DNA of 64,000 nt from Stercorarius parasiticus (GCA_013396915.1 VWZL01004383.1:577693-641692); one strand, 5' to 3'. Positions 13,207 to 26,700 are shown, numbered from the stretch's first letter. Notes: generated by a model from the sequence alone, not told the origin. Translations and numbers: made by a program.

Positions 13207-13429
13207 CCTCCTTATTTTCCATGTGCCTTAGCACAGTTTCCAGGAGGATTTGCTCCATTATCTTGCCACACACAGAGGTAAGACTGACCAGCCTGTAGTC
13301 CCCCTGGTCTTCCTTTTTCCTTTTCTTAAAAATGGGGGTTATGTTTCCCCTTTTCCAGTCAGCAGGAACTTCACTGGACTGCCATGACTTCTCAAATATG
13401 ATGGATAGTGGCTTAGCAACTTCATCCAC
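13207..13429 (-). pseudogene. CR1 reverse-transcriptase fragment
   Basis: The minus strand encodes an N-terminal part of the LINE reverse transcriptase. In order it has [32 protein letters not shown] and a [16 protein letters not shown] stretch matching the conserved YRPVSLTSV...IMEQ block of CR1-clade enzymes. It ends in the assembly gap, so the catalytic FADD-type region cannot be seen. The open frame runs on only because N codons do not count as stops. It is not a functional gene. Confidence 0.9.
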
Positions 13430-13449
13430 CAGTTCCCCCTGGATTGCTT

Positions 13450-13686
13450 ATGCCCTGCTGTGTCCCTCCAACACATATCAGGGTGATTGAAGTCCCCCTT
13501 GAGGACCAGGGTTTGTGAACATGAGGCTGCTCCTATCTGCCTATAGAGGGCCTCATCCACTTGGTCTTCCTGGTCAGGTGGCCTGTAGCAGACCCACACT
13601 GCAACATCACCTGTCCCTGGCCTCCCTTTAACCCTGACCCATAAGCTCTCAGTTGACTCTTCATCCATACCCAGGTGGAGCTCCAT
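13450..13686 (-). pseudogene. CR1 endonuclease (APE-type) fragment
   Basis: Minus-strand translation from 13,686 gives a CR1 endonuclease segment. It contains ESLWVRVKG, the VWVCYRPPDQ motif of APE-like LINE endonucleases, and LVLKGDFNHPDMCW, which corresponds to the family GDFNHP catalytic block. At about 13,440 the endonuclease frame ends abruptly and the next sequence belongs to the reverse transcriptase in a different frame. The intervening endonuclease C-terminus and linker are therefore deleted. Confidence 0.88.
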
Positions 13687-14190
13687 GTGCTCCAGCTGGT
13701 CATTGACATAGAGGGTGACACGCCCTCCTCATCTCCCCTGCCTGTTCTTCCTGAAAAGCCTGTATCTTTCCATTCCAACACTCCAGTTATAGGAGCCATC
13801 CCACCATGTCTCCATGACACCAATAAGATCATAGCCTTACAAGCATGTTCACATCTTTAACTCCTCCTGTTTGTTCCCCATGCTGCATGTGTTTGCATAG
13901 AGGCATTTAAGCTGGGCCCCTGATGAAGCTGCCTTATAGGCTGGAGTGGCTGGAATTCCTTTGTGCTGAACTCTGGACACTCTGCTGCTGACCTGTAGTC
14001 CTTCTTCAGGTTCTGGGCATCTGTTGCTGGCACTGGCATCATACTGGTGGGAGTGGAACAGATTGAGGCTCTCCTCCCCCGGTGGCTCTAGTGTAAAGCC
14101 CTCTTCATGAGCTTGGCAAGCCTCTGACCGAAGATACTCTTCCCCTTCTCTAACAAGTGGACCCCATCAGACGAGGTTTCTCAAAGCGAG

Positions 14191-16601
14191 TCCCATGGTC
14201 TAAGTGCTGTGGCACCATGGGTTTTGTTGATTTGCCAGATTTAGTTATTTCATGCTCACTTATCTGATATACTTGCAAGGTTTCCCTGAGGTTTACCTCT
14301 AGAACAAAGCAGTTCAGAACTTCAAAAAGCTACAGCCTTATTCAGTTCACAGAACAAGTATTGTTTCCTGAATAAAATAATATTTGGTTTCCTCTAATCC
14401 ACAGACATTTTGTGCCCCCATAGTTCTTAATTGTATTTTACACAAATCAAGACAGAGTTTAGGACTCTCCCAGTTCTGATGCATGGTTTTATGGTGCTTC
14501 TTCTCTCATTCCTTTGCATTCAAATCTGCTCCATACTGCTTCAGTGCCTGAAAGCGAGAACTGGCGAGTCAGAGTTTCTGTGCTTTGAGTCCTCACCACT
14601 TCTCAGATTTTTAGAGAAAAGAAGAAAACAAGTGAAGTTGCTTTTGCAGATGTCATGCCATCAGTCTGATTACATGCTCGGTATGGAAGGGGAACATATT
14701 GTGCAGATAGAAACTGCTATGAATTTAGAGTCTAGAAGGTGACCATTACACCCCAAATAAGTTTGCAGAAAAGGAGTGTGAACTGTAGAGTTTTGTTGTT
14801 TCTTCTTTTGGAATGATTGTGATTTAGAATAAAAACAAACAGAAAACCAAAGAAAATAACACCAGGAAAAAAGCCCCTGCACAGCATTCTTTACTGAGCA
14901 TGGGAAATTGTGTGTCAGTTAAAGATATGCAGGACATAGTCAGCTAATGTTGGCACTGTGGTATCTAACTAAAGCAAATACACTTGCCTTGGATTAATCT
15001 AGACCTGTATGACCCGTCAATTAGGTTCAATTCAGTAGCCACCTCTCAGCTTCTCCATTTCACTGTCTTTTTCTGAATTTCTCAACAACTTTTTGAATCC
15101 TGTTTTCCTCTTTCGCACTGTGCTATGGAGGTGGATGCCTTATCTCACCAGCTGCTCCTCTTTTTCATTTCTCAGTGATTATATGGAGAGAATGACTACA
15201 TATTGAGAAGTAGCTAGTATTTCTTGTTCTTTTAGGGTCTGTCACAGAACAGGAACGCTCTGCCAGATAGAAAAAATCAGTCCAGCTGCTGTCCTCTCAA
15301 TTTCAGTGCAACTTTAGGAGGGAGACTGGCATCCTATCTGTGAGAGGTCTTTGCCTTCCACATGAAAATTTAAAGAGCATTTGTGGGAAGCTTTCCCTTT
15401 CCTTGGAATGAATTAATATTAATAATTATGTTGATTTTGGCTTATTTTTAAAATGAAAGGTTAGTCATCCATTAGGTTGCAGAGATTGTTTTGATTTCAC
15501 AATTTCGCTTTGAATGCTAAAATCAGTAAAATGTAAAACTTTTTTCATTGGAAGGTGCTTTCTCCTACTTTCAGCATTTCAAAGCATCATTCCAACACTT
15601 TCTAAAATAGTCATCCCCTAGATGACCTCAGAAACATTCTTCCCATTATTTCAGATTATTGAAGAACATTTTGTGGGTTTTTACCCCTCCTTATGATTCA
15701 ACCAAGTTATTTAGTCTTTGTGATTATTTTTTTCTTTTCATCTTCCTTGGTGTTTCACAAATGCAAAATCCCTATAGGTATTAATTATTAATAAGATGAT
15801 TTGCCCAACATTACATTAATGTAATGGCTGTTTCTTACAAATATACTTTCTGTTCCTCAAGTAATACTGTCTTAGAGCTAGATTTGGTAGTATCTGCCTG
15901 AACCAAATTTATTGTTGCTTCCACTTAGTTCTATTATGATATGGACAAACAGGAAGGCAAAAACCAAGATTGTAATAAAGTGATGCATTCACTGATACTC
16001 ACTGAATATTTAAAACACAAGGATGTAACTTACATGATTCATTTCACATATATGTGGGTGGTGGGATTCTTGTGCTTATTATAACAATCTAGGAAATAAT
16101 TACTGAGTGTCAAGCTGTCCAGGACTGAATTATTACCAAAAAAATGCAAAATATAAACAATACAAAGGATAGAAAAGTGACAAACAGGATTGAAGCTATC
16201 CTTTGTCTTTCCAGATGTAATAAATACTTTCAAAATCAAATGCAGTCTGTTTTATGGAGCTAAATTAATATACAGCTGCCAACCAAACAGTTTAATCTGT
16301 TTAGTTATAGAAATACAGCCATCTACGAAGTAAGACCTTGCTGCAATAAGGTCTAATAATAGACTTTTAAAGGAAGAATAAATTTTACACAATGGTGCTT
16401 GAAATATGGTGTTTCTTCAAACAGCTCAGGATTAGAAGCAGCCTAGTTCTGCGGGACTATGATGTTCTTACATATCCTACTCTTTATCAGAATTTGTTTT
16501 GTTCCATACAGGAAAGTGGAGTGGAATTTAACCTATAAAAAGAAAATAAACTATTATAACTCCAGGTATGGAATCGGCATCCGGCATATGTAGATTGACT
16601 A
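14191..16601. other. Unique DNA, possible old CR1 trace near 15,600
   Basis: No gene was supported. A 103-codon open frame at 14,431-14,742 (plus strand) shows no recognisable domain. Around 15,610-15,660 a plus-strand stretch (ctagatgacctcagaaac followed by attcttccca) resembles the last bases of an old CR1 in plus orientation. The match is too short to annotate separately with confidence. Confidence 0.5.
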
Positions 16602-17194
16602 TGTAGTGGGTTAACCCCATTGGGCAGCTCAGCCCCACAAAGCCTCTCTTTCAGTCGCCCCTAGTGGGATGGGGAGGGAATCAGAAGGGTAAAAGTGAGA
16701 AAACTCATGGGTTGAGAGAAAGACAATTTAATAAGTAAAGCAAAACCTGCACATGCAAGCAAAGCAGAATACGGAATTTATTCACTACTTCCCACCAGCA
16801 GGCAGGTGTCCAGCCATCTCCAGGAAAGAGGGGCTCCATCACACATAATGGTTACTTGGGAAGACAAATGCTATAACTCCTAGTATCTCCCCTTCCTCCT
16901 TCTTCCCCCAGCTTCACCATTGCTGAGTCCAACATCAAACGGTATGGGATATCTCTTTGGTCAGCTGAGGTCAGTTGTCCTGGCTGTGTCCCCTCCTCAC
17001 TTCTTGTGCACTCCCAATCTACTCACTGGCAGGGCAGTGTGAAGCAGAGACAACCTTGATGCTGTGCAAGTACTGCTCAGCAATAGCTAAAACATCCCTG
17101 TGTTATCAACATTGCATGCATCAGAAATACAAAACACAGAACCATATGAATTGCTATGAAGAAAATTAACTCCATCCTGGCCAGAAGCAATACA
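16602..17194 (-). mobile_element. Solo LTR of an avian endogenous retrovirus (ERVL-like)
   Basis: A 593-bp element with inverted TGTA...TACA ends, as expected of an LTR. On the minus strand it starts TGTATTGCTTCTGGCCAGG and ends GGTTAACCCACTACA. It shares an extended block with the shorter copy at 27,581-27,863. Its layout matches a family of avian class III (ERVL-type) LTRs that I recognise by sequence. No gag, pol or env sequence adjoins it, so it is a solo LTR left by recombination. The 5 bp on either side (gacta and atttt) do not match, so no target-site duplication is visible. Where the family normally has an AATAAA-like signal (near 16,920) this copy is degraded. Exact subfamily is not assigned. 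Confidence 0.85.
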
Positions 17195-20100
17195 ATTTTA
17201 TATGAAGAGAAAACAAAATTCTGCATTGTTATAGTGATAACTTGAAAAATCGATTCTAAAACATGATCACAATGTGTGACCCATTTGTTATGTGGCTACT
17301 ATTTCATCTCAGATGAATGAACACACTTGTTAACTGGCCAGACAACATGGTAGGAAGTTTAGATTCCTAAATGTTGAAAAGCTGAAAAGACAAGAATATA
17401 TCCCTTTTCCTGTGGCACCTACAGTATGATGGGAACCATAGCTAATGATCTGAATCCAAAGGCCAGCCTTGTTTTATGGAATGCTCACTCTTCATTAAGC
17501 AAAGCTATCTGGGTAAAAAAGTAAAATATTGATTTCAAAATTGATTTTTTTGCCTTTTTTGCTTTTGCTGGATTTTTTGTTTTGTTTTGTTTTGCTGTAC
17601 TCCAGCTAGTGTTTTCTATGACAGAGTTAAAATTTAACAGATTTGGGTCTGTTCCCCCAAATCAGTTATGTTCATGTCTATTGGTTTGGATGAAGCCTGT
17701 CTTTTTATCTGTAGCTATTTGTTTATTTGCTATTATTAAGGAAAACCTCAAATAAATTAAAGAGAAAAGAAAACTTGTGAAGTACAATAGCGCAAAACAT
17801 TTGATACATTTTCTAGGTCATTTAATAATTTATATTTCTGGCATCTCATTGTAATTATTATAATCACCATTAATCACCAACTCCAGATCAATTGAAAGCG
17901 ATGGAAAATACCACTATCTTTCAGAGACAATATGTGGTGTTAACATTCTACTGCCTTCCTTACATGACAAAAACAGAACATGGCAAAAGATTAACCTACT
18001 CTTGTGATGATGATCAGTATGGGAAACATACCAGAAAAATTAACCCATTCTTCTTGCGGTCATAACAGTAACAAGATTGTATGTCATGGTTGCAGTTCCT
18101 CAGCTTGTTTCATAGAGCACCATATGAAATAAATTTGAGAAATCCAGTGACTTTAAAGAATGCTTTACAGAAGTGTTTTAAAAAATGTTAATAGTTTAAA
18201 GCATAAAGTTAGATTGGTACAAACTGTACAACATTCATGCCGTGTTGGTTTTTGCGGAATTGTTGCTAAAGTCAGAAAGAAGGAGGTACTGTAAATTCCT
18301 TGTACCTTGAGGTGCCTCAAAAGCCTAGATCCAGGTACTGAACTCAGTAATAATGTTATGATTACGTCCCTAACTTATGGTCCAGAAATTCAGTCTAGAT
18401 CATGATATCCTCCGTAAAAATGTGCTTCACTGAAGCACAGTCTCACTAAGCCAAATTTACGTATAGCAGTAGAAGAGGAAAATGCTGAACAAATGAAAAT
18501 CAATCACTAGTTTATTAATCCATACTCTGACAGAAGGTAAAGGGCTATTGAGTTAGACATGGTAAAGTTTAGCACCTGAAAGTTAGTTACCCAAAATAGT
18601 ACACATTATTATAAAAAAAGGGGAGAAAAAGGCCCCCCTACCCTCCAAAAATATCCAGTAATCTCTGAAACTGAGGAGGAGAAACTAAGTGAAGGTTGGG
18701 TTTGCGTCTTTCTCTTCCAAGGAAAAAGAAGAATTGAGACCCAGATCCTGAATGGTGGAACTTCTGCTAGAAACAGGATCTTCTTTATAGGAACCATCCA
18801 GTACCAGTTTGGAACAGACATGGAGATGCAGCACACCAGTTCCAGTACACATTGCCTGTCCGTACCTATGCTGATACTGAACTGTCTGAAAAACCATCAG
18901 GTCTCATTGTATCCTGAGCAAACATACAGGAGACTGTAGCACCGGAGGTATTTTGTATTTTTGTTTGCAATTTTCAATTTGGACATAATGTCATACATGC
19001 CTATTTACTCTTCTTGGACTGAACTTTCTATATGCTTGAAATGGATTAAAATGCCAGTATAAAACACAGTATCATCTAACCACATTTTTTTTGTGAGACC
19101 AGGACTAGTACTTAACAGTTCTGTTTTAAATGTCATAACATTTAAAACAGATTATAATTATGTGATACATGGGATGGTCAAATATCTTTTTACTAGAGCT
19201 CCAAAACTAACAGAGTTTGGCAATCATTATTGATTCTCTATCCCAACTAAGATTTGGGACCAAAAATGGAAAGTTAACAAACACACACATCTCTTTTCTT
19301 ATTGAATATGTGAAAACATGACTTTTGTAGTATTGTTATACATATAAAACATATCTTCAAAAATAACTCCATTCATCCTGTTCCACTTGGTACAGTAGTG
19401 TGTCTATTCATATTGTGAGAAGTGAGTCTCACAGTATGTTCTATAAACTCAGAAGTACATTTGAAAATTCATGCTTACACAACCACAGTGCAGAACTGAA
19501 TTGGTCATGTTAATATTCAGTTCAAACATATCCATTTTATTAAAAACATCCCCACAAACATAGCACAGTTTTGGATATATTTAATATTTATTGTAAAACA
19601 AGAGACATTCTTTGCATGTGACTTTTTATACCTACGGCAAGAAAGTGCCATTTCAGTAAAAAATGTATAAACTGTTTTGAAGTTCAGCAACAGTGAATGT
19701 TTAAATTCCCCATAACCAATCCTGGGTATATTATTTTATTGTATTAATTTCTGTAAAGTGGAATCTTTGAAACAAGTAAAAAAATTCTGTGTCGGACACT
19801 TTACGAGCAAGATCTCCGTGCTGACCTGGTGGATTTACAGTGGTTATCTGTAAGTCCTGTCAGTACGTGAAAGAGCAATGGGGAAGGGAAGCTAAATGCT
19901 CTATGACAGTTGTGTATATAAGCATACAAGGAAAATTCTTACATCTGAGGTACAAGCCACAACAGTTGCAAGAGATGCCACAAATGTAACACACCAGTTG
20001 TATTCTGGCTTTACAGGTAATCTACGGCCTGTAGAAATATTTTCAATTCATCCTTGACCTCTGTTGAACAACTTGTTTACTTTGGCTACACAGCAGGGAA

Positions 20101-22259
20101 AGGATTTGGCCCTCCAAGCACAAGTAACTTCACTTATACTGCCACAACTAATTTTCATCCATCTCAAAAAAAAGGCATAATTATACCCTTTTAGACTAAT
20201 CTCCTTTAATATGCAAAACCCAAACACAATCAAAAAACCCCTTCACTTCCCACACTTGTAATGAAGTCCAACAGTGTGCGCTACAGTAGGAAGTAATCAT
20301 CACATTGCTTCAGGCAGTGATCTGCTTTGTTTTTTTCTGTTCCCAGTTATAGATCATATTTTCAGATTACTTTTACTGGAGTGTTTTAATTGGTGTTCCT
20401 GTAGTCCTTCTAACAGGATTTGATTGTTCAAATATGGAGAAACTGTCTTCACATTGCCAGGCAGTGTGAAAGGATTGCCCTTAACCTTGCAGCCTGCTAA
20501 GCAATAGAATGGGAGATAAATAAAATGGAGCTTGAACCAGATTGCTTTTACTCTTAATATTGAGTCAATTAGCTGTATTGTCCACGCGCAGACAGTTCTG
20601 TTCTTTTGCACAATCGGTAAATGACTTTTTCCAGGATATTGTGTCAACACTTAGGAATAGCCACCTCCAATTTGAGACTTACTGAGAACTTTTGTGGTTA
20701 TTGCAAAGGATTAATTTTACTCCTTTTTGGACAGTTTTAGTAGAAGGAAAGGATTTTTTCACCAAATTCTGTGGAGGTTTCCTGGAATTCATGTACCATC
20801 CCTCTTTATTTTTTGTCTCCCTGGTAATAAAAAACACTGTGCTGTTTTTCCTCTTTACAAAACCTGAACAACAAATGTATTCATTTGCATGAGGAGGAGT
20901 GTTTCAACAGCAATAAGTCTTAGTGTCCTTGGAGAGAAGGGCCTTATTCAGCATTCAGCAGAGGAACTTGAACTGCCTGAGTCTGTCTCATTATATAGGC
21001 CATATGCAGTAAGCCACGGTGCCTAACAGCTGCTAGTGTTAGGATTAAGTGGAAAATATTTAATTGATGCAGAAGCACGTGTGTCATGATTTCTGCAGTA
21101 GCTTCTACCTGCTCCCTAGGGTGCATGCTAGATATATAGCACAGCACTGAAATCATTTAATTGTGTCAACAAAATATGGTGATGTTTGTCTAAAATAAAA
21201 ATTAGTTTTGCAATGAAATTGATTAGTTGATGGTTACTTGACTGTCACTGTGGCTGGTAGATACAAAGACAAAATGATTTTGTTTAATCTTGGTGTAGGG
21301 TCAAAAACTCTGGTGAGACCAGAGCAAATATACAGAACATAAACTTGAATTAGTCTTTCTGTTTAGTAAATCAATAAAACAACAGGGAAGTGTGAAGAAT
21401 AACCCAGATCATCTATCAAAATGGGTTTGTGCTCCTAGTCTCACTGCATCATAAACAAGTGCCTTTAGCATTCTAGTGCCCAGAAGTATCCAAGACAAAA
21501 GGATAGAAACAGTTTTCAGTTTGCAGATGTACTGCCAATGACAAAACCAAGGGAAGATGAGAATTGAGCAAGCTGCTTCCCAGAATCTCTAAACTAGACC
21601 ATTCTAAAATTTCCAGGTGACAGCTCACATGTATGAAGATAAATCTTTGCTACCTGCAGTAACAAAGAGTGTATTTTATGCAGAATGCTGATAAAATGAC
21701 ATAAGGAAAAAGGTATATCTTAGATTTGAAAAAGATGGCAAATAAAATCAGGGAAGAAAACATAATCACGTCAATAATGGAAGGTATCCAGGAAGCTTGC
21801 TTCTCTCTATCAGGAATCAGATCAGGAACCACAGACATAGCACTGTGAGAAAATCTGAATCTAACCATAATACTGAATGAGTGGATTTGTAATATTTTCA
21901 AATCTGTAAGTGTTGAGCTGCAATTAGTTAGATAAAATCGATTCTGAAAAAGAAAGTAATCTACTGAAACAAATCAAATTACTGTTGCATTGTATTCCTT
22001 TGGGTGTAAATTGTGCACTCATTCCGTTTCAAGCAATACACTAGCAGTAAAATAAAGTGTGTAACAAGAGTGAAAAAAATCTTAGAAGAGCGAGGGGAAC
22101 CGCAAGTGCTATAATAAGACAGAAAATGCTGCTCAGGAGCATAAATTTCTTCTATTGCTTCCTTGAACAGGCAAGTGTCTACGTGACCCTAGATTCTTCC
22201 TTGCTACAGATTAGGTAAAGTACACTTTACACACTTTGGTATTGAGGGCGTGTGCACTA
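17195..22259. other. Unique non-coding DNA
   Basis: No gene or interspersed repeat was recognised. A (TTTTG)4 run occurs at 17,575-17,594. The longest open frame, 98 codons on the minus strand at 20,354-20,650, has no domain signature and is of chance length. Confidence 0.55.
17575..17594. repeat. (TTTTG)4 microsatellite
   Basis: Four perfect TTTTG units next to a further run of T. A plain simple-sequence repeat. Confidence 0.9.
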
Positions 22260-23790
22260 TTTTTCATTACAATGCCCCGAAAAACCTCATAGATGATGGT
22301 ACTGCATGTGACAATGAAGAGTGAACGTTTGTGACAATGCAGCTGTTAGGGGGTAAAGGTACACTCAAGAAATGTATGACACATGGGCTATATGTGGGGA
22401 AGTCATTAGCTGCTCCATTCCTGCTTTTAATCCAGGAAGGCTGACAAGGACCAAAAATAATTGCCAAATTAAGATGTTCGGTAGTCTGCATGTACTGAAT
22501 TACTGTTTTAATTCCAATTCCTTGTGGACAGATTACCCGTATTATATCTTTTGCCCTTGCTAGTGGATTACCACTGTTCTGCCAAACTGCTGGAGATTCT
22601 CCCCAAGCCATATTTAAAGTATGTAACTGATGCATTTTAAGGAAAACCATGAAGATGAGACGCAAAGGCACTTTGGTCCAGAGCATATGAAAATGTCATG
22701 CGGAGACCTGCTTTCTTTTTGTGGTGCCCAAGAACATATTTTATGTAATTTTTTTCCACTTCTGCTTCCCCCTCTTCCCTTCCATCTATGAAATCAAATC
22801 AGTCACTTTTGTTTCTGTGCAAACTGCCAAGAGATATCCAAGGAGAAAATATAGTATATGAGCTCAGCACGGTATTATTATACCCTGTACATGTTGCCAG
22901 CAGACACACAGAAAAACTTTTCTTCAGCTGTTCCTTTTCCAGTGCTTTACTTAAATTCCAATTTTGCTTAAAGTTGTTTCAAAAAATGCAGTTGCTACAG
23001 TAACTTGAGTAAAAGAGGGAAGGGAATAAAGTAAATATAAATGTTAAATGGGAGAGGGAAAGACAGAAAGCCCCTTGCTGCTGAAGCACAGATTATAAAT
23101 TAGTGCTGCTACGCTGCAGAACAGAACAATTTGGTGGAAGATCATTTTTGCCAGAAATAAAAGCTTAGCCAAGCAGTATTTTGAAACATGCCATTACCCT
23201 CAGGGTGGAGTCTGGCAAATGAGTCAAGTTGTTTTGCATGTTACCTTTGAAACTGTGTGTTTTTAAATCTTAGCTTGTGCTTTATTGAGATGCAGTTCCA
23301 AGCACACATAAAGGCATACTGTTAAAACAGCCATAAATGGTTATTTTATTTACTGTTTGATCACCTCCCCTGTAACCACTGATTTTTTTCTAACTATTAT
23401 AACTGTAGTTCCTTGCATTCAAAGTGGTTCCCCAAGGACAACAAAGAGAGCCAATAAATTCAAAGGCAATAGTGTGAAATGAAATATAAGTTTGGCCTTT
23501 TATATGCAGCAGCCAGCTATACAAAATTTATGCTTTAAGTTGTCAATTAAATAAGCAGCAAGAACTTTTTCTTAGTGACTAAATAACATCCTAATACTGT
23601 CCAATGTTTGGTGACACAGCTCTAATAGGCCACAGTGGTGCAATAAGGATGACTAACAACTGTTTGTGGGTTATTTGATTACCACATAAGCAATGTCGAC
23701 TAAGCTCCACATGTGAATGAAACAACCACAATGGCAATTTGTAAAACTCACAAAAGAAATGAATTTTAGCATTATTTATTAACACTTCAG
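22260..23790. other. Possible conserved non-coding block (unverified)
   Basis: This stretch lacks simple repeats and recognisable transposons. It has a mixed composition with motifs common in developmental enhancers, such as aattgccaaattaag near 22,460, gattaccc near 22,532 and gtttgattacc near 23,670. The block around 23,430-23,570 is also repeat-free. It contains the longest gap-free open frame of the window (139 codons, minus strand, 22,267-22,686), but that length is within chance expectation and the translation shows no known domain. The call rests on appearance only; conservation was not tested. Confidence 0.25.
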
Positions 23791-26700
23791 AAGAGAAAGT
23801 AGGATTAGGATAGTCTTCATGTATTACTTACTGTTTGCTTTTGCTTCTCTCTGCACTCCTCCATTTCCTTTGTTCCTACCATGCATCAAATTTCTTGTGT
23901 AGGTTATTACACTATCAGGTGATCACAGATTCTTTTTGAACATGTATTTTACCACTGCAGCCACACAGTCATTCAAATTTGTAGCCTTGTGATGGACACT
24001 ATCCTAACATGGACCAATTAATGGCTCTGGCCCAAAAGAGATTCATCCTGATAATATTAGGATTTCAGAAAAGGATCTCATTTTTAATTTTAAATAAATG
24101 ACCTGTTTTTCAAAGACAGTCAAATTGGTGTTGTCTATAAAAATCAAGTGTTAGTGGAATATCTGACGTCTCCAAAATTAACAAATAATCATTTTTTAAC
24201 ACCAGATCCCCGAGATAAGAAGCTTCAAGATAAGCATATGTGAGAGCTGGGAATACAAATAATTTTAGAAAAATAAGATACTGATGTTTGTTAAAATGAA
24301 TGAAAGCCTACAGTATTTAATTGCCTGAAACAGTAATGTAACATGAAAATCATATGATATATTATATGTGCCCTACCTTAATTATAGTTACATATTCTGA
24401 TTTTCATCATCATTCTAGTAGGCTGATGTAAAAATCTCTGCAGCACATAACTCTTTATGAGCAAAGTTCTAACAAAGGAACACAACACAATGCAGATGGA
24501 AAGAGATGTAGATAGCACTCATGAGTAAGATAAAAAAAGTCAGAGAGATCACATCAGTACAGTTAAACTAGTAGGATTTCTGAGTTACATCAAGCAATAC
24601 AGCGATTGTGTATCAGTAACACCGATAATAGAGGTGCTAGTTTCTTCAAGAAAGAGGAGGAAAGACTGTTTTAATGATTACTGCGTGAACCGTTTTACTA
24701 GTAGAACTTGCTTCTCTTATTACATGGCAATACTGATAGCATTTTAAAGTACTCTTTCTCCAACCTAAGAGTTTTCCAGTAAATTATTCAGATTTTAGTC
24801 ATATCATTTAATCATCAAGGAGCGGATTCAGCAAATGGCACAGTCACAGAATAATTTTTAAACATTTCAGTACTGAATCAGTTCTGTGCCTTAGAAAGTG
24901 AAAAGTACACTGTCCCTGACAACATTACCCTCACTAAATAATCTTTTTTTCACCCATATCAGTCCAGAAAGTGTTTCTTAGAACTGCTGGTACCTAATTT
25001 TGATGGAGGGTTTTTTTTCATGAAACCAAACATTAAAAAAAAATACCTTCTTATTATATATGGAAGCCCATTATGATACATATAGCATACCACTGACTAA
25101 ATCAAAGTTATTTATAAAAAAATGGGCATAGGAGATCCCCCCAAAATACACATATTGCAGGAAAAGCTCCAGTTTAGCTTCCAGATAGAACTGAATGAAA
25201 AAGTTACGAAGTAGAAGTAACAGACATCATATCTTGTCCAAAAATTGATTGGCCTTTGAGATTTTCTAGATGTTTGAGCTCTTTGGAGCTTCNGTGTTCT
25301 GAAAGGTACAATGAGCACTTTTGCAAAACTTCTGTTTTAAATTCTTTCATGATCTTTACAGAAAAACATTTTTTTTACATTTTAAATAAGAATGTAAATA
25401 ATTAAATAAAATAAAATATTTTTTTACATTTTTAATAAAATTTTTACGGCATTTCTTAGGTGTTCTCTTCCCTTCCCCTGATGGACAAATTTCAAAGTCT
25501 GTTTTTTTGACATAGGTATAAATTACAGTTTGACTGAGAAGTACCAAGTTCTGCTTTGCTTATCATTTATGGAATTCATTGTTTCTGGATGTGATAGCCT
25601 TTCCTATTCAGTAAATTTTGACCAGGATAATCAAAAGAGGGATTGTGTGCCACAGCACTGCAAAAGGACTGGTGAAGCACTTCAGCACAGACCCTGTCCA
25701 TACTTCAGAATGAGACACAGAGTAACTCTCAGACTTTCACAAACTTGTGCCATCATCCTTTGACTAAAATAGGCTTTTCCACCCTACCGTGATGTACTCA
25801 GTGGCTGCTTTTTTTCATCCACTCTCCAGGCTGAAAGCAACATTAGATGTTATTAAAATATCTGGGGGGAAAGGAGCAGAACAGGGCTAAGGTGGCTCCT
25901 TAGTAACATTTGTATGCATCAGTGATTATAATAAAGATTTCCTTTTGACTTTCTAGCTGCAAAAGTTACATATTACTGGCTGAGCCAAAGCCTCAGCTAA
26001 TGTGTAAAAAGAAGAGACTGTTGAGTAATTTGCAACAACAAAAATATATTCCTAATGAACCTTGAAATGAGCCTTCTTACTGAAGCTGTTCCTATACCTG
26101 AAACGAAGCTCCAGTAGTTCGCACATCACTGCCCATTGTATATGGAACATAAACCAATAAAATCCCTAACTAATATATCCTAGAAGAAGCCTAGAGTAAA
26201 TGGATTTTCAAAATGAGATTGTAAGGTTGATCTTAATTATAATATCTCAATGAAGTTGTTATTGTGTTGTGAGCTTCTAAGATGCCATGCTGCATATTGT
26301 ATGTTTGCATTCTTTAACATAGGGAAAGACATAAGGGTCTTGGATTTAGCCCAATTCACTAACTTTATCCACCTTCAATAATATGTTGTTATAAATTTAT
26401 ATGATTAATAAATCCATATCATTTCAAATAACTAATAGTTTTAAGCATGGTAACCAGGTTCTGGAATATCTTTCTAGTAGTATTAGTGGGGCAAGACACT
26501 AGCTAAAACGGAACAAGGTAAGTTAGAGAAAGGGATTAGATGATGCGGTTACCTATGATCCTGGACTTGATAACCCAATATCACTTCTAGTCCTATCTTC
26601 TGGAGAAAAAGAAAGATACTGAACACTTGGATTAGTGAAGCAGCCTCAGTTTAGCAAAAGACTAAGAGATTCTATTTCAAAGTATGATACACGTATGGTG

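Larger units (their letters stand above)
12439..14190 (-). mobile_element. CR1: CR1 LINE retrotransposon, internally deleted, with assembly gap
   Basis: CR1 is the dominant LINE of birds. It encodes an endonuclease and reverse transcriptase (ORF2) and integrates by target-primed reverse transcription, usually leaving 5'-truncated copies. This copy lies on the minus strand. Its 3' end is marked on the plus strand by tcatagaatcacagaatgg, the complement of the CR1 terminal ATTCTATGA-type repeat. Moving to higher coordinates, the order is the ORF2 C-terminus (about 12,541-12,949), a 257-bp run of N, part of the reverse transcriptase (13,207-13,429), part of the endonuclease (13,450-13,686), the start of ORF2 with disrupted frames (to about 13,910) and 5' untranslated sequence to about 14,190. 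A block between endonuclease and reverse transcriptase is missing. Frameshifts and stops make it inactive. The 5' limit is approximate. Confidence 0.93.

Noticed and set aside
12840..13298. Long open frames of 122-152 codons on the plus strand across the gap
   Set aside because: They are artefacts: N codons count as open, and the readable parts are antisense to the CR1 ORF2.
22267..22686. 139-codon minus-strand open frame as a protein gene
   Set aside because: It is the longest frame without N or transposon, but about this length is expected once by chance in 64 kb of DNA this AT-rich. No domain is visible.
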